From NCBI GenBank assembly GCA_916048095.2, contig OU696577.1, positions 4,062,001-4,126,000 on the forward strand: DNA of 64,000 nt, given 5' to 3'. Each line of letters opens with the position of its first letter. Position 1 is the first letter of the stretch. Both the position numbers and the translations under genes were made by a program. This document shows positions 9,335 to 20,848 of this stretch, in pieces. The notes under the pieces are model-generated. The model had not been told where the DNA came from. It saw nothing but the letters and a program-made list of their open reading frames with translations, and did no database searches. The stretch is from Sacculina carcini. Lineage: Eukaryota > Arthropoda > Thecostraca > Sacculinidae.

Positions 9335-10299
9335 ACCTTCGATGTTTCGACTAAGCTTATATAACTTCATGTATATGACATCGGAGTGATAAGAAGCATT
9401 CATTCCCATCAAAGTTTCACATGCTTGATTATTATTCCAGTGGTATATGAGGGTAATCATCCCTACCAGCTTGGACGCAAATATCCGCTCATTCATCTCT
9501 CTCACTGCGTCATGAATATCACCTGTGTGTGCGTATCTTATTGCTTGCCAACAAGGTCATCTAACAGCGATGTATGCAAGGTTGAAATTGCCCACGCACA
9601 TATCTTGTAGTTATGCAAAGACAGGAGCGTAGATACTAGGGGATGTAGGGTGTATGACCCCAATGTCGGGATTTCTACCCGATGATTATTTCCCGAACGT
9701 AAATGTGCCTATGAACAAAGTTATACAAAATTGATCTGCCAAGACAGTAGTTGAAGACGTAGTTACCCCACTGATCAACCATCAAGTAACCATCCAGTTT
9801 TTTTAATGTAAAAATATGACCAAGAGTGATATCGTACGATTTTACTAAGCATAGATAACACCTTGAGCTGAGTATTCTTTTCATTACATTTTATTCCATC
9901 AATAACATGTAGACATCTCTTCAAGGAGCGGTTCCAGACGTTACTTTTACGTTTCTTGAGTCAAGTTTTATGTATATGTTTTGGATGATTACTAATAAAT
10001 TACTATCACCATTGCGATCACCATAATAACATAAGTTTTTCGTTCACAATGTTTGTCTTCATATTTCAGTGTCAGCATTGGAAATGTATGAGAGTGGTGG
10101 TAAAACAGCGGACATAAGAACATATTTCGGAACCTCTGTGTCGAAAATGATTAGTCCCGAAATAAAGCTGAGACCAGTCTTCTCGTTGCTAAAAGTAATA
10201 GTGAAGCTGCTGAGCCCAATCAAATGGCATTGGCGGACAGTGCCGGTACATCAGTTGAAGCTGCTGAGCCCAATCAAATGACAATGGTGGACAGTGTTA

Positions 10300-12524
10300 G
10301 CATAACATTCAGCAATACTCCTAATCAACTGAATGTCAACGACATTCCACCACTACGAACAAAAACACAGCGCATATATTTCCAGAACAAATGGTACACA
10401 ATCTACAATTGGATCCATTACGAGACAAGCTTGAAAAAGAGTCTGTGTTTTACCTGTGCCAAAGCGCACAGTATGGGCTCATTCGCTGTAAAGTTTGGGC
10501 GATCAGTGGAAAAACCCTTCATTAGCCGTGGGTTTGAAAACTGGAAAAAGCACTGTGTGAGCTCCGTGAGCACGAGGCTTCCCATCAGCATAGATTTGCC
10601 ACCTCCCAGTTGTGTGCGGTGGAGACAAAACCGGTGCACAGTATCATTGATGACGGCAAAAGAAAGCAGCATCAAACAGCATGCACTTGCCTGACAAAGC
10701 TGTTCACTTGTGCTCGTTACCTGCTGCATCAAGGACTGCCGTTTGGGGGCAAGGATAAGCTGGAAGAAAACTTTTACCAGCTTGCAAATATGATTTCTGC
10801 TGACGACAATGAGCTGAGGTGTCACATGCAGAGGACAACCAGCTTTGTATCTCCCAAAGTACAGAATGAAATCATCGATATTTTTTGTCATCATATACTG
10901 AGGATTTTGACAAAATCAATCAAAGAGGACCAACTTTTGTTATTGTAGACGGAACGCAGGACATAAGTGGCATAGAACAAGTTTCCATCTGAATCCGACA
11001 TGTTGATGATAACCTGACAATCAGCGAGTCCTTTGTCGGAATGTAAAATACTCGAAACACCATGGGTGAGATTGCTGGCAAAGTGGTATTAGACGTACTC
11101 ACCAAACTCAGCCTTCCGCTATCAACTTTAAGAACCCAAACATACGATGGTGCTGCAAATATGAGCGGTGCGTATAAGGGATGTCAAGCGAGAATATTGC
11201 AGCAGCAGCCACTAGCCATGTACTTTCATTGTGGAGCTCACCAGATCAATCTGGTCATGCAAAAGGCTGTAGATGCTAGTGTCTGCGTACGTGATGCTAT
11301 ACAGTGGATGCATGAGCTGGAAGTGCTATTGCACAGGTCTGGAAAGTTCAAGGTTAGTACAAATGCTGCAACACACTATCTTATCTAGCAGTGACAATTT
11401 CCTAGCATCAAATAATAATTTTTAATATTTGCATCCAAGTGTTAGAATTCATATTATCATCATATGAGCATATCATATCAAATATTTGGAATGACTCGCC
11501 ATATTTTGGTTTTTCAGAGCATTAGATGTAGTTGACAATAATATACGAATCAAGCAGTCATCCGAGACAGATCAAACGCAAAACTTGCACGTATGCAGAA
11601 TTTTTTATATGTTTGATGCGATTCAGAATGCGATTTTAAGCAAGTATCAAAGAAACAAATTATACTTGAAACAAGCGCATGATGATATCTCTTTTGCAGT
11701 CAATGTTAAAAGTGATCGTGGTGTCTGAGGGAAACTCCTGCTCGTCAAACTCGGACAATGACGTCAAATCCGACTCGTTGGTTGTGAAGATCACAACCCG
11801 TCGTTAGTGTCATTGAGCAATACCGCTTGCTTTTAGACTCTTTGGCTGAAATGGCTGAAACAGGCAGCGGTGACGCAATGTATGATTATACAGAATCACA
11901 AGTGAACTCTCTAGGACTGGAAGACATGCAGCCTCGCAAAAGGAAACTGCCACTGAGATTCTGCGGGGATGCAAAATCATACCTCCAAGATACTGCTCGC
12001 CAGCATTATAAAATGCAGTATTTCGAGATGCTGGACTGTGTCAGGACGCAGTTGAATGATGTACTGGACAGTAGAGGCCTAAACTGTTGTATACAACTTT
12101 AAATATGAACACCACAGGAACGGTGAATGAAGTTATTGCATCTCATTATACGGAAATCAATCTCGAACAACTGAAGTTTCAGCTTCCAATGTTTATCGGC
12201 ACCACAAAAGCTGTGTCTGTTTGTTCTGCTCAATATGCCTATTAAGCGATCGAGACGACTTCTAGAGCTATGTTTTCTGAGATGCGGACATTCTTGAAGC
12301 TGATCCTTGTCTGTCCTGTAACAAGTTGTAAGTCAGAAAGAAGATGTTCTGCCCTCCGTAGGCTCAAAACATGGCTGAGAAGCACAATGTCGCAAACAAG
12401 TCTGAACCACATTGCCCTTACTCATATACACAAGGATATTCTTGATTCAGTTGATATATATGTGCGAGTTAGAGAATTTGTTGGAAGGTCTTGGCAGCGA
12501 ATCTTTCTATTTGGCACTTGCTAA
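10300..12524 (+). pseudogene. hAT transposase (TTF zinc finger / DUF4371 type), broken
   Basis: Transposase of this type cuts and pastes the surrounding element. Pieces appear in the canonical order: a TTF-type zinc finger (YFQNKWYTIYNWIHYE ... CFTCAKAHS ... GFENWKKH, about 10370-10555), a DUF4371-like helical part (LLHQGLPFGGKDKLEENFYQL, SPKVQNEII, about 10700-10920), the central RNase H-like region (TYDGAANMSGAYKGCQARI and MYFHCGAHQINLVM, about 11140-11260), and the hAT dimerisation domain (SERRCSALRRLKTWLRSTM, about 12335-12395). Several stops and frameshifts separate them, and 11390-11690 is non-coding. Resembles ZMYM1-like domesticated relatives, but position inside hAT termini argues for a transposon gene. 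Confidence 0.8.
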
Positions 12525-12950
12525 ATAGAGAGATAATCATCACCAATATATCTGATAATGTTGTGGAATAGCATGCGATAATGTGATAAAATGTGATATC
12601 CGTTGCTCTTGTTTTCTATGTGTTAGCCACTATGTGTTTTAGCTCACTGTGTGTTGATTATATGAAACATATCGTACAATCAATATCTTTGTTTGTCATC
12701 ACCTATATTTCCGTTAGATAAGTTTGTGCTTACGCCTGTGATACTGTTCAGTCCGATAGTAGTGTGTGTCCAGTACCCCATGTGTGTGTGTGTGTGTTAG
12801 TCCATATAATATACTTTGCATGGAGGTATATGTGTGTTTATATTGAATATGCCTAAGTTAGTTGAGGGTCAACTGAGTAACTATAAAACATTAATGCATG
12901 ATGCCCAATTCCCCCCCCCCCCCGAACCTCGACACAAATTTACGCCCATG

Positions 12951-13345
12951 GTTTGCACTCCATGATCTTCGAGCCATGATTAGATTTCTTCCTCGGGAAG
13001 GTCCATCATGTCCGGGGTTTATATTGAGCCACGTGAAAGGTTGAGTTTTTCATGTAGGTAATAGTCAGCGGGGACGTCACCAAATTTATGCATTGCCAAC
13101 AGGATTTTTGTCTGCGTTTGATCTCCGGTTTTGATTAGCAGAATATCATCTTGGATGATGCGTACCAGTTCGTAGGCTGCGCCGCGCCCATACTGTCTCA
13201 GACATGTGTCTATCCACGACTGCCCACGCTTTGAGAATGGTTTCCCTTCCCTTAGTCTTACACATACGAATGATCCGGTTTCTGTAGGAAAGTCCGATGT
13301 CCCCGACTAAAGAGAGGGGTCATTTCGGCCCCTCTCCTGGGCCCT
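12951..13345 (-). pseudogene. LINE ORF1, N-terminal part
   Basis: The minus strand reads GDIGLSYRNRIIRMCKTKGRE, then YELVRIIQDDILLIKTGDQ, LLAMHKFGDVPADYYLHEKLN, SRGSI, and a decayed PDMMDLPEEEI segment ending at GVQT. This corresponds to the RNA-recognition-like region that precedes the zinc knuckles in ORF1 of I/Nimb-type LINEs. It stops at the hAT target duplication and resumes as the 7536-8116 pseudogene, so both were one ORF1 before insertion. A stop interrupts the frame after SRGSI. Confidence 0.65.
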
Positions 13346-13354
13346 TGTCATTTG

Positions 13355-13680
13355 TAAGGAAGGGTGTACAATAAACTTCCCCGTTCAATTAAATCTTCCA
13401 GCTCCTATAAATCTTTCAGCAGCAAATTATATAAACATCTTTTGGATGTGTACATAGATTCATGAGCCCACACCGATATCATTCGTTTTTCTGTTGTATA
13501 CGTGTTTTTGTGTGACTCTTGTGTGTCTTATCCCGCTGTGAGCCCAAGTTTTTATTTTTTATTTTTTTTATGTTGCATTTTCATTTGTGTGTACATTGTG
13601 TGATTTGTATGTATATTTTCATCCATGCCAATACTTTGTTGTATAAAGTGGCAATACATTTCTGATTTCTGATTTCTGTA
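13355..13680 (+). pseudogene. 3' end of a plus-strand LINE with heptamer tail
   Basis: A frame with LPRSIKSSSSYKSFSSKLYKHLL resembles the last residues of CR1-like LINE ORF2. After about 240 bases of 3' UTR it ends in GCAATACATTTCTGATTTCTGATTTCTG, a short tail of TTTCTGA units. Short tandem tails instead of poly-A are known for CR1-group LINEs. It is a strongly 5'-truncated insertion. Confidence 0.55.
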
Positions 13681-14256
13681 CTATTTAGTAGATGTTTGTG
13701 TACACCTTTTGATTTTAGAAAAATACGTGTGTGTAAGGATATTCCAAAGTTAAATTGTAGCTGTACAAAACAAGATGAAATTTATTATACCAAAAATACG
13801 CGCTAATCATAAAATCGTCTGTAAATGCCAAAAAGACCAAACAACCGTAAGGCACAGCTCCCTGTAGCTCGTTGCCACCGGAAATCGATGCTAATTCATG
13901 GCACGAAGCCGAACGTAAGCAACGTGTTTTTCCCCAGTAGATAATTGTCGCATATGCGCCGAATGCGCTCAGTTTGTAGCATTACCAGCATATTATTAGA
14001 TTTATCACAACGCCACAACAATGTTGAGACTTGTGTTATTGAGCAATAACAAAAATACATACTGTACTTAGTCATAAATACATATATATTTAGTTATTCC
14101 ACACTGTTGAAGTAAACATCGCATGATTGCCTTTTATAAAATTGGTTGTTGGACCTGTTCCTTTTTTGAACAAATGTCCTATGGTTGTGTTACGCGATAG
14201 CTCGTTCAGAGCGCGCACATAACAAAGAGCGGTGTAGCACATCAGATATATATTAT
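13681..14256. other. No gene recognised
   Basis: AT-rich sequence between a LINE tail and the Helentron-like array. No coding frame, RNA gene or repeat end was recognised. Confidence 0.6.
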
Positions 14257-16486
14257 ACTAGCATTAAAACCCGCCCGTTGTCCGGAGGAATTCATAAAAT
14301 GGAATTAATATTAATAAAAGTTCATATTCATAAACAATATTTCAAATTAAAAAAGAAAATGAAAACTCATAAGTGTCTTACTCATAGAAAAGTCCTAGTG
14401 TGAATATTTTTATTTTTATTTTGACATAATATTTTCCCTCAACCCGCCTCATATATATATACCCACCCATTGTGCGGAATAATACAGAACACAAACACGT
14501 AACAAACAATGGAAATTCTAGCATGTAAACCCGCCCGTCGTGCGAATCAGTTCATACTATTAAATTTGTATTCAATTTATAAGAGAAAAGGAATATGAAT
14601 TAAAAAAGAGTGGAGTAAGCCCATGAAAAAGTCTAAATTTCTATATTTTCATATTTAATTTCACAAAATAGTTTGCCTAAACCGCTTCATATTTATACAT
14701 GCCCGTCGTGCTGAATAATTCAGAACTCAGACACGAAACAATGAAAAATGACTACACTTTTTCATCCTAATGTTTCCAAAATATTTATATAACTTAACGT
14801 CACCGTCTAGCATTGAAACCCGCCAGTTGTGCGGAGCAATTCATAAAATGAAATTCATATTTAATTCATAAACATATTGCAAATTAAAAAAGAAAACATA
14901 TATACTCATTAAAATCTTACTCAATTGAAAAGTCTAAATTTGATTATTTTTATTTTTATTTTGACAATATATTTTCCTTTAACCCGCCTCATATTGAAAC
15001 CGTAACATCACCGTCTAGCATTGAAACCCGCCCGTCGTGCTCAACAATTCATAAAATAAAATGCATATTTAATCCATAGAATAAACTGTATAAATATTAA
15101 AAAGCAAAAAATGTAACCTGTAAATACGTTCACCAATAAAAACTCTAAATGTGAATATTTTAATTATAAACTTGACAAAATATTATCCCTTAATCCACTT
15201 CATATTTAAGCCTACCCGTCGTGCGGAATAATTCAGAACACTAACACGTACAAAACAATGAACATTCTAGCATGTAAACCCGCCCGTCGTGCGAAACAGT
15301 TCATACTATTATATTTGTATTCAATTCATAAGAGAAAATAAATACGAATTAATACAGAAAAGAGTAAACCCAAAAAAAATCATATTTAAACCTGCCCGTC
15401 GTGCTGAATAATTCAGAACTCTGACACAAAACAATGAAAAATGACTAATTTTTTATCATAATGTTTTCAAAATATATTTATAACTCAACATCACCATCTA
15501 GCATTAAAACCCGTCCTTTGTGCAGAACAATAAATAAAGTAAAATGAATATTGAATTAATAAAAAATGATTAGAAATTAAAAAAGAAAAAGTAAACCCAT
15601 AAAAAGTCTTAACCAATAGAAAAGTTTAAATGTGAATGTTTTTATTTTAGATGTGGCAAAATATTTTCCCACGAACTGCCTCGTATTTAAACCCGCCCGT
15701 CGTGCGGAACTATAAATAGAATATAATGAATCAAAAAGCAAAAAGCTTATCCAATAGAAAAATATAAATTTGTAAATTCTTGTTTTAATTATTGACGAAG
15801 TTTTTTCCTCAACACTGCTCAAGTTCACACCCATCCTTCGTGTGTAGTGATTAAGAAGTGTAACACTATCAAAACAATGAAACCTTATGTCATCTCTATA
15901 ATTCCAGATTTATGCGTCCGCTAAAACAGCATATTCATATAGTTGGCATTGCATGATATTACAACCCATATCCTTATGCAACTTAAGCTTATGCAACTTG
16001 AAATTAAACAAATTAAATTATACAGTAAAATTCTGTAGTTAACTTTGTTCCCATTAGTATTTTAACCGCCCGTCGGGCGGAACAATTCATGTGTAAATCT
16101 TGAGGACAATAAAGCCTTTCTATTCAGTATAGTGTAGCATTAATTAAACTGTACCCAATAAAACCACACCATCCATGCTTGGAGCTAATATGATGCATTC
16201 TTAATTGTGATTGGGCTTCAGTGAAATTTAATCGGTGTATATTCCTGTGTAAACGCAAGTGTGCATAATAGCTGTCAAATTGGTAATATGTGCTATTTAC
16301 TTTAAACCGCCGTAACTTCCTTCAGATACACTTTGGAAAATTACAAATTATACCGTATTGTAGAAACCAAGATTTCTAGCACGATGGTATAATTTATTTT
16401 TATGTGTAACAAATAGTTACTGAGAAATAGTAGAAAAATGAATTAATTTCAGTCGCCCGGTGTTCAAGTGTAATTTTTGATTTATT
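14257..16486 (-). mobile_element. Helentron-like repeat with array of CCCGCCCGTCGTGCGG units
   Basis: Read on the minus strand this matches repeats at 48710-53268. The end at 14257 is ACTAGCATTAAAACCCGCCCG, the reverse of the CGGGCGGGTTTTAATGCTAGT ends there. Inside are about 13 degenerate copies of CCCGCCCGTCGTGCGGAAcaATTCA near 14264, 14462, 14528, 14700, 14813, 15022, 15212, 15280, 15392, 15503, 15688, 15828 and 16066, partly in two blocks offset by about 700-750 bp. From 16130 to 16486 it matches the 350-bp tandem unit of 49150-49860. The Gypsy element 16487-21095 interrupts it, and it resumes at 21096-21157. Confidence 0.65.
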
Positions 16487-16650
16487 TGTCACATATGTAT
16501 GTAGATATACGTGCGTGTGTGTTATGAACAGTGCGTGACGTCACGCGTCACGCCACTGTCGTGGGAGTGGCTTGACGGTGCGCACGCGGGGGCTCGGGAG
16601 TGTGGCGCAGGACAGTGTGCAATACATGGTCGTATGATCAACATGTTACA
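16487..16650 (+). repeat. 5' LTR with CRE palindrome
   Basis: Starts TGTCACATATG and ends ATGTTACA. It contains GTGACGTCAC (CRE core TGACGTCA at 16536-16543) followed by GCGTCACGC, a likely bZIP binding site, though this is inferred from the motif alone. No clear TATA box was seen. Confidence 0.95.
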
Positions 16651-16669
16651 TGGTGTCAGAAGGGCCCGG
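16651..16669 (+). promoter_or_regulatory. Primer binding site, tRNA-Leu
   Basis: TGGTGTCAGAAG directly after the 5' LTR is complementary to the 3' end of metazoan tRNA-Leu plus CCA. SURL/Mag elements are known to use tRNA-Leu, which agrees with the pol type. Confidence 0.7.
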
Positions 16670-16744
16670 TAGATTTGTGAGTTATTTGTGAGTGTGTGTG
16701 AGTGGTGTCGTTTCTCTGTGAGTTTTGTTGTGCGGGTTTCAAGG

Positions 16745-19700
16745 ATGGCAGCTAGACAGCCTCCGGAGCTGGAGTTGACCTCACCTGTGTTAGCGTCGGA
16801 GTGGAATGCATGGAGGAGAGACTGGACATACTTTGCTGCGGCAAAAGAATTGTGCACAAAGCCGGTGGCCGTGCAAGTGGGCACATTTTTCAATTGTGCA
16901 GGGCGGCAGGCTCAAGAAGTGGCGTCTCATTTCAGTTGGACGGAAACGGATGGCTTGGACGCGCTAGTTCAAGAATTTGAGAAGTACTGTGCGCCGCGCA
17001 AGAAAGAGGTGCTCGAGCGGTACCGCTTCTACCAGCGGGTACAGCAGTCGGGAGAAACGGTGAGCGCGTACGTGTCGGCATTGAGAAAACAAGGAGCCCC
17101 ATGTAATTTCAAGGATCTAGACAGCATGCTGAGGGACCGGCTAGTGATGGGTATAGCAGATAAGGCGGCCCAGCAAGCGCTGTTGCGTGAGACCGAGCTC
17201 ACTCTGGAGTCTGCACTGAAAATTGCCCTGTCGGAAGAATCGGCCAAGCGGGACCAGCAGGTCATCAGCGGCGATGTGGTGGTATCGGCGACTCAGTCCA
17301 GCGTCTGTGAGATCAGTGACATGGCGGAGGTGGAGGCGCGCCAGTGTCGTTTTTGCCGGCGTCGCCACGCGATGCGACGTGAGCTGTGTCAGGCCTGGGG
17401 GCGTCGCTGCAATGCGTGCGGTCGGATGCATCATTTTGCTCGTAGCGAGGCGTGCACCATGGGTGCGGGTGCATCTGATGGGCAGCAACAACAACAAAAA
17501 CAGCAGCAGCAGCGGCCGCAGCCGACAGGAAGACCGTCCAGCCGGTATGGTCCGAGTAGATTTCACAGTAGAAGAGATGTGAACGTCAATGAAGCGACTG
17601 CGGGGGATTGTCAGGATGTCTTATCCATTGCTGAGGGACATAACTGTAATGACAGTAAAGTATTCAAGACCTTGTTTACAGTTTGTGGTAAGCCATTAAA
17701 ATTGCTCATTGATTCAGGGTCGGAGACGAATGTTTTGTCTCGCAGTGACTATGTTAAAATTTCAGGTGATGTTGAGTGTACTGATCTGAGACCATGTAAG
17801 ATGATGTTACGCATGTACAACGGTCAGCTTGTGTCGACTGTGGGGAAGGTCACGATTGTCTTAATTAATCGTACGTGTAATTTGCGTCACTCATTGTTAT
17901 TTCACGTGTTGGATCTTGATGTGAAGCCCATTTTGAGCTTGCGGTCGTCGGTGCACATGAACCTCATTGCTGTTAATGATTGTGACCCCCTTGAGTATGT
18001 GCCAAAAGTGCAGGCTGTGACTCAGTCTGACGCAATGTTTGCTAATATGAGGGTTAACGACAATGCTCGCGATTACATCGTTTCTCAATATCCAAGTGTT
18101 TTTACTAAAGAAGGGGTGGGTCTGGTAGCCTCTGATGTTAATATTGAAACTGATTCGAAGGTGAATCCCGTTGTAGAAAACCCTTACAGAGTTCGTATTC
18201 ACCTGCGTGAAAAATTGCGTGTCAAGTTGATTCAACTGGAGGAGCAGGGTATTCTAGTACGCGTAACTCAGCCAACGGATTGGGTGTCAAATTTGGTAAT
18301 TGTACCGAAACCCGATGGCGATATACGAGTGTGTATCGACCCGAGAACCCTTAATAAAGCAATAAAGCGCGAGCACTATCCGACGCCAACTTTTGATGAA
18401 GTGAGTTATCGTCTATCAGGCGCAAAAGTGTTCACCATGCTGGATGCTCGATCGGCTTTTCATCACGTTGGTCTGTCAGAAAAATCATCGTTGCTGTGTT
18501 GTTTTCATACCCCATTTGGTAGATACAGATGGACTCGTTTGCCATATGGAGTGTCGTGTGCGCCAGAAATTTGGCAACGCTTGATGCATGAGATGGTAGC
18601 GGATCTAGAGGGTGTAGAGGTAATAGCCGATGATTTTATAGTATATGGAAAAGGTGAGACCCGCGCAGAGGCAATTGCCGATCATGATGCAAAATTGCGA
18701 GCATTTCTTGACAAGGCTCAGAAATGTAATTTACGACTAAATCAGGACAAATTACGTTATCGTGTTCAGGAAGTTTCGTGGTTGGGTCATGTGGTAAGCG
18801 AAGCAGGAATTAAAGTGAGTCCTTCTAAAGTGGAGGCTGTAGTTAAATTTCCGGCGCCAAGCAACAAAATCGAGCTGAAGCGTTTCATGGGTATTGCATT
18901 CTATCTCTCGCGATTTATTCCCGAATTTTCAACGGTAACAGCTCCGATGCGTCATTTGCTCAGTCAAAAATACGATTGGTTCTGGAGTGACTCGTGTCAG
19001 ACTGCGTTTGAGCGGATCAAGCGATTACTAACAGAGGCTCCTCTGCTGGCGTTTTATGATAAGGATGCCCCGGCGACTGTTCAGTGTGATGCGTCTTCAT
19101 CCGGTCTGGGTGCTGTGCTGCTGCAGAAGGGGCGTCCAGTGGTGTACTGTTCCAGAGCGCTGACCGAGTCGGAGAAAGCTTACTCGCAAATAGAGAAAGA
19201 GTTGCTAGCGGTTACATTTGCAATGAAAAGGTTAGACCAGTTTGTATACGCTCGGCACGTAACAATTCAGACGGATCATAAGCCGCTGGTTGCCATTCGT
19301 GAAAAGCCTCTTGTGGAAGCACCGCTTCGCTTACAGAGAATGTTGATGACCTTGCAACGATATCAATTTGAATTAAAATACACACCTGGATCGGAAGTTC
19401 CTGTGGCTGATGCTCTGAGCCGTGCACCGATGTCGAACACTCTCGAGAGAGCGACGTGGGCGGTGGAAATTAATGAACTCAGTCTGTCTGATGAGTTAGC
19501 GGTAACGGATGCGCGCTTGGAAAAATACAGAGAAGCGACGTTGGCAGATCCAGGCTTACAAAAAGTGCGTGAGTACGTAATAAGTGGGTGGCCGGAACAA
19601 CGAAGCAGTGTCGATCAGGTAGCGGCCCCTTACTGGTCAGTGAAACATGAGTTGTCTGTTCAGAACGGTCTGGTTTACAAGTCAAACAGGCTGGTCATTC

Positions 19701-20800
19701 CATCGTCAATGAGACTTGAATTGTTAAATAGGTTTCACAGAAGTCACATTGGAGTGGCTTCAATACTCAGGCTGGCCCGGGATAATGCCTTTTGGCCCGG
19801 AATGACGGCAATGGTGAGGGACAATATATTACGATGTGAAACATGCATTTCATACCGTCCCCAACAGCCTCCAGAGCCATTAACGCCGCACGAGGTGCCA
19901 AGTCGGCAGTGGCAAAAAGTTGGCACGGATATATTCGAATTTCGCGGTGCTCATTATCTCGTTTTAGTCGATTACTTCAGTGGATATATTGAAGTTGAAC
20001 GATTGTCGCCTGTAACAACGACGGCTGTGACAAATATTCTCTCCCACCAATTTGCTCGTTATGGTGTGCCGGAAGTACTTGTGTCTGATAACGGGCCACA
20101 ATTTGCCAGTCTTGACTTCAAAGAGTTTGCGTCATTTGTGGATATGTTGCATATAACGTCAAGTCCGAGGTATCCGCAGTCGAATGGTCGTGCAGAAAAC
20201 GCTGTCAAGCTAATCAAGGGGATCTTCCGAAAAGCGCACGATACTCGGCAGAATCCCATGTGGGCGCTCATGCTTTGGCGAAATACACCCAGTCAATATA
20301 CAGCCTTCTCGCCGGCGCACGTTATGTTCGGACGTCGGTGTCGCACTCTGATGCCCACAACCCGACGTTCATTAGAGCCGGATCCTCCCAAAGGGGTTCG
20401 GGACAATTTGCTGAATAGCAAAGCCGATCAAAAACATTATTATGATCATCAGGGAGTGCGGTCATTGCCGCCGATTCGTCCAGGGACAGCAGTTCGGGTA
20501 AAACGGCCGGATCAAAACTCGTGGTCACGGGGAGAATGTGTAAGGAAGCTACCCTATAAGTCGTATTTGGTAAAAGTGGGTGGCACACTGTATCGACGAA
20601 ATCGCCGTCATATTTTGATGGCAGGGGAAGATAATCCCGTGCAGTCGACCCGTAGCTACCAGATGATCCAAGGGCTTCCCAGCCCTGAGGTCCTCCCGTC
20701 CAACAGGTCAAACACAACAGGCAATGAGGATCGTGTGTTACCGCGGCGGTCTATGCGTATTCGTCGACCGCCGGCGTATTTGAATGATTATGTGCCGTGA
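16745..20800 (+). CDS. Gag-Pol polyprotein of Mag/SURL-type Gypsy element
   Basis: A single 1351-codon frame encodes all retrotransposition functions. The ATG at 16745 (MAARQPPELELT) is chosen; upstream in-frame codons start only with GTG. Gag comes first, with Cys/His clusters at about residues 200-235 (CRFCRRRH, CNACGRMHH) and a Gln-rich stretch near 246-258. The protease active site DSGSETN is at 323-329. Reverse transcriptase has IADDF with catalytic Asp at about 629-630. RNase H starts VQCDAS at about 779-784 and has the TDHK motif. Integrase has an HHCC zinc region (about 997-1030) and D1062, D1115 and E1151, a 35-residue D-E spacing. No stop or frameshift is present. The fused gag-pol and the DFIVYGKG context after ADD fit the Mag/SURL group. 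Confidence 0.95.
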   Translation: MAARQPPELELTSPVLASEWNAWRRDWTYFAAAKELCTKPVAVQVGTFFNCAGRQAQEVASHFSWTETDGLDALVQEFEKYCAPRKKEVLERYRFYQRVQQSGETVSAYVSALRKQGAPCNFKDLDSMLRDRLVMGIADKAAQQALLRETELTLESALKIALSEESAKRDQQVISGDVVVSATQSSVCEISDMAEVEARQCRFCRRRHAMRRELCQAWGRRCNACGRMHHFARSEACTMGAGASDGQQQQQKQQQQRPQPTGRPSSRYGPSRFHSRRDVNVNEATAGDCQDVLSIAEGHNCNDSKVFKTLFTVCGKPLKLLIDSGSETNVLSRSDYVKISGDVECTDLRPCKMMLRMYNGQLVSTVGKVTIVLINRTCNLRHSLLFHVLDLDVKPILSLRSSVHMNLIAVNDCDPLEYVPKVQAVTQSDAMFANMRVNDNARDYIVSQYPSVFTKEGVGLVASDVNIETDSKVNPVVENPYRVRIHLREKLRVKLIQLEEQGILVRVTQPTDWVSNLVIVPKPDGDIRVCIDPRTLNKAIKREHYPTPTFDEVSYRLSGAKVFTMLDARSAFHHVGLSEKSSLLCCFHTPFGRYRWTRLPYGVSCAPEIWQRLMHEMVADLEGVEVIADDFIVYGKGETRAEAIADHDAKLRAFLDKAQKCNLRLNQDKLRYRVQEVSWLGHVVSEAGIKVSPSKVEAVVKFPAPSNKIELKRFMGIAFYLSRFIPEFSTVTAPMRHLLSQKYDWFWSDSCQTAFERIKRLLTEAPLLAFYDKDAPATVQCDASSSGLGAVLLQKGRPVVYCSRALTESEKAYSQIEKELLAVTFAMKRLDQFVYARHVTIQTDHKPLVAIREKPLVEAPLRLQRMLMTLQRYQFELKYTPGSEVPVADALSRAPMSNTLERATWAVEINELSLSDELAVTDARLEKYREATLADPGLQKVREYVISGWPEQRSSVDQVAAPYWSVKHELSVQNGLVYKSNRLVIPSSMRLELLNRFHRSHIGVASILRLARDNAFWPGMTAMVRDNILRCETCISYRPQQPPEPLTPHEVPSRQWQKVGTDIFEFRGAHYLVLVDYFSGYIEVERLSPVTTTAVTNILSHQFARYGVPEVLVSDNGPQFASLDFKEFASFVDMLHITSSPRYPQSNGRAENAVKLIKGIFRKAHDTRQNPMWALMLWRNTPSQYTAFSPAHVMFGRRCRTLMPTTRRSLEPDPPKGVRDNLLNSKADQKHYYDHQGVRSLPPIRPGTAVRVKRPDQNSWSRGECVRKLPYKSYLVKVGGTLYRRNRRHILMAGEDNPVQSTRSYQMIQGLPSPEVLPSNRSNTTGNEDRVLPRRSMRIRRPPAYLNDYVP

Positions 20801-20848
20801 ACGCGTGTTATGCAATGCCATTTCATGTGGTATGTATGTTGTGATTAA

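Larger units (their letters stand above)
8117..12950 (+). mobile_element. hAT-superfamily DNA transposon, degenerate but with both ends
   Basis: The element begins CATGGGCGTAAG and ends TTTACGCCCATG, giving an 11-12 bp terminal inverted repeat. It is flanked by a perfect 8-bp duplication GTTTGCAC at 8109-8116 and 12951-12958, as expected for hAT. The interior carries a decayed hAT transposase (10300-12524) on the plus strand. A possible 430-bp MITE is nested at 8904-9334. Regions 8561-8903, 9335-10220 and 12525-12900 show no gene. A run of 13 C lies at 12911-12923. The element disrupts a LINE ORF1. Confidence 0.85.

Noticed and set aside
10300..12524. Domesticated ZMYM1-like host gene
   Set aside because: Multiple stops and frameshifts, and it lies between perfect hAT termini with a target duplication.
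14264..16090. CRISPR-like array from regularly recurring CCCGCCCGTCGTGCGG motifs
   Set aside because: Spacing is irregular (66-210 bases), the spacers are themselves repeated, and the sequence is clearly animal; repeat termini explain it.
16688..16744. Upstream extension of the Gypsy gag-pol frame
   Set aside because: It would start with GTG; the ATG at 16745 is the credible start in a eukaryote.
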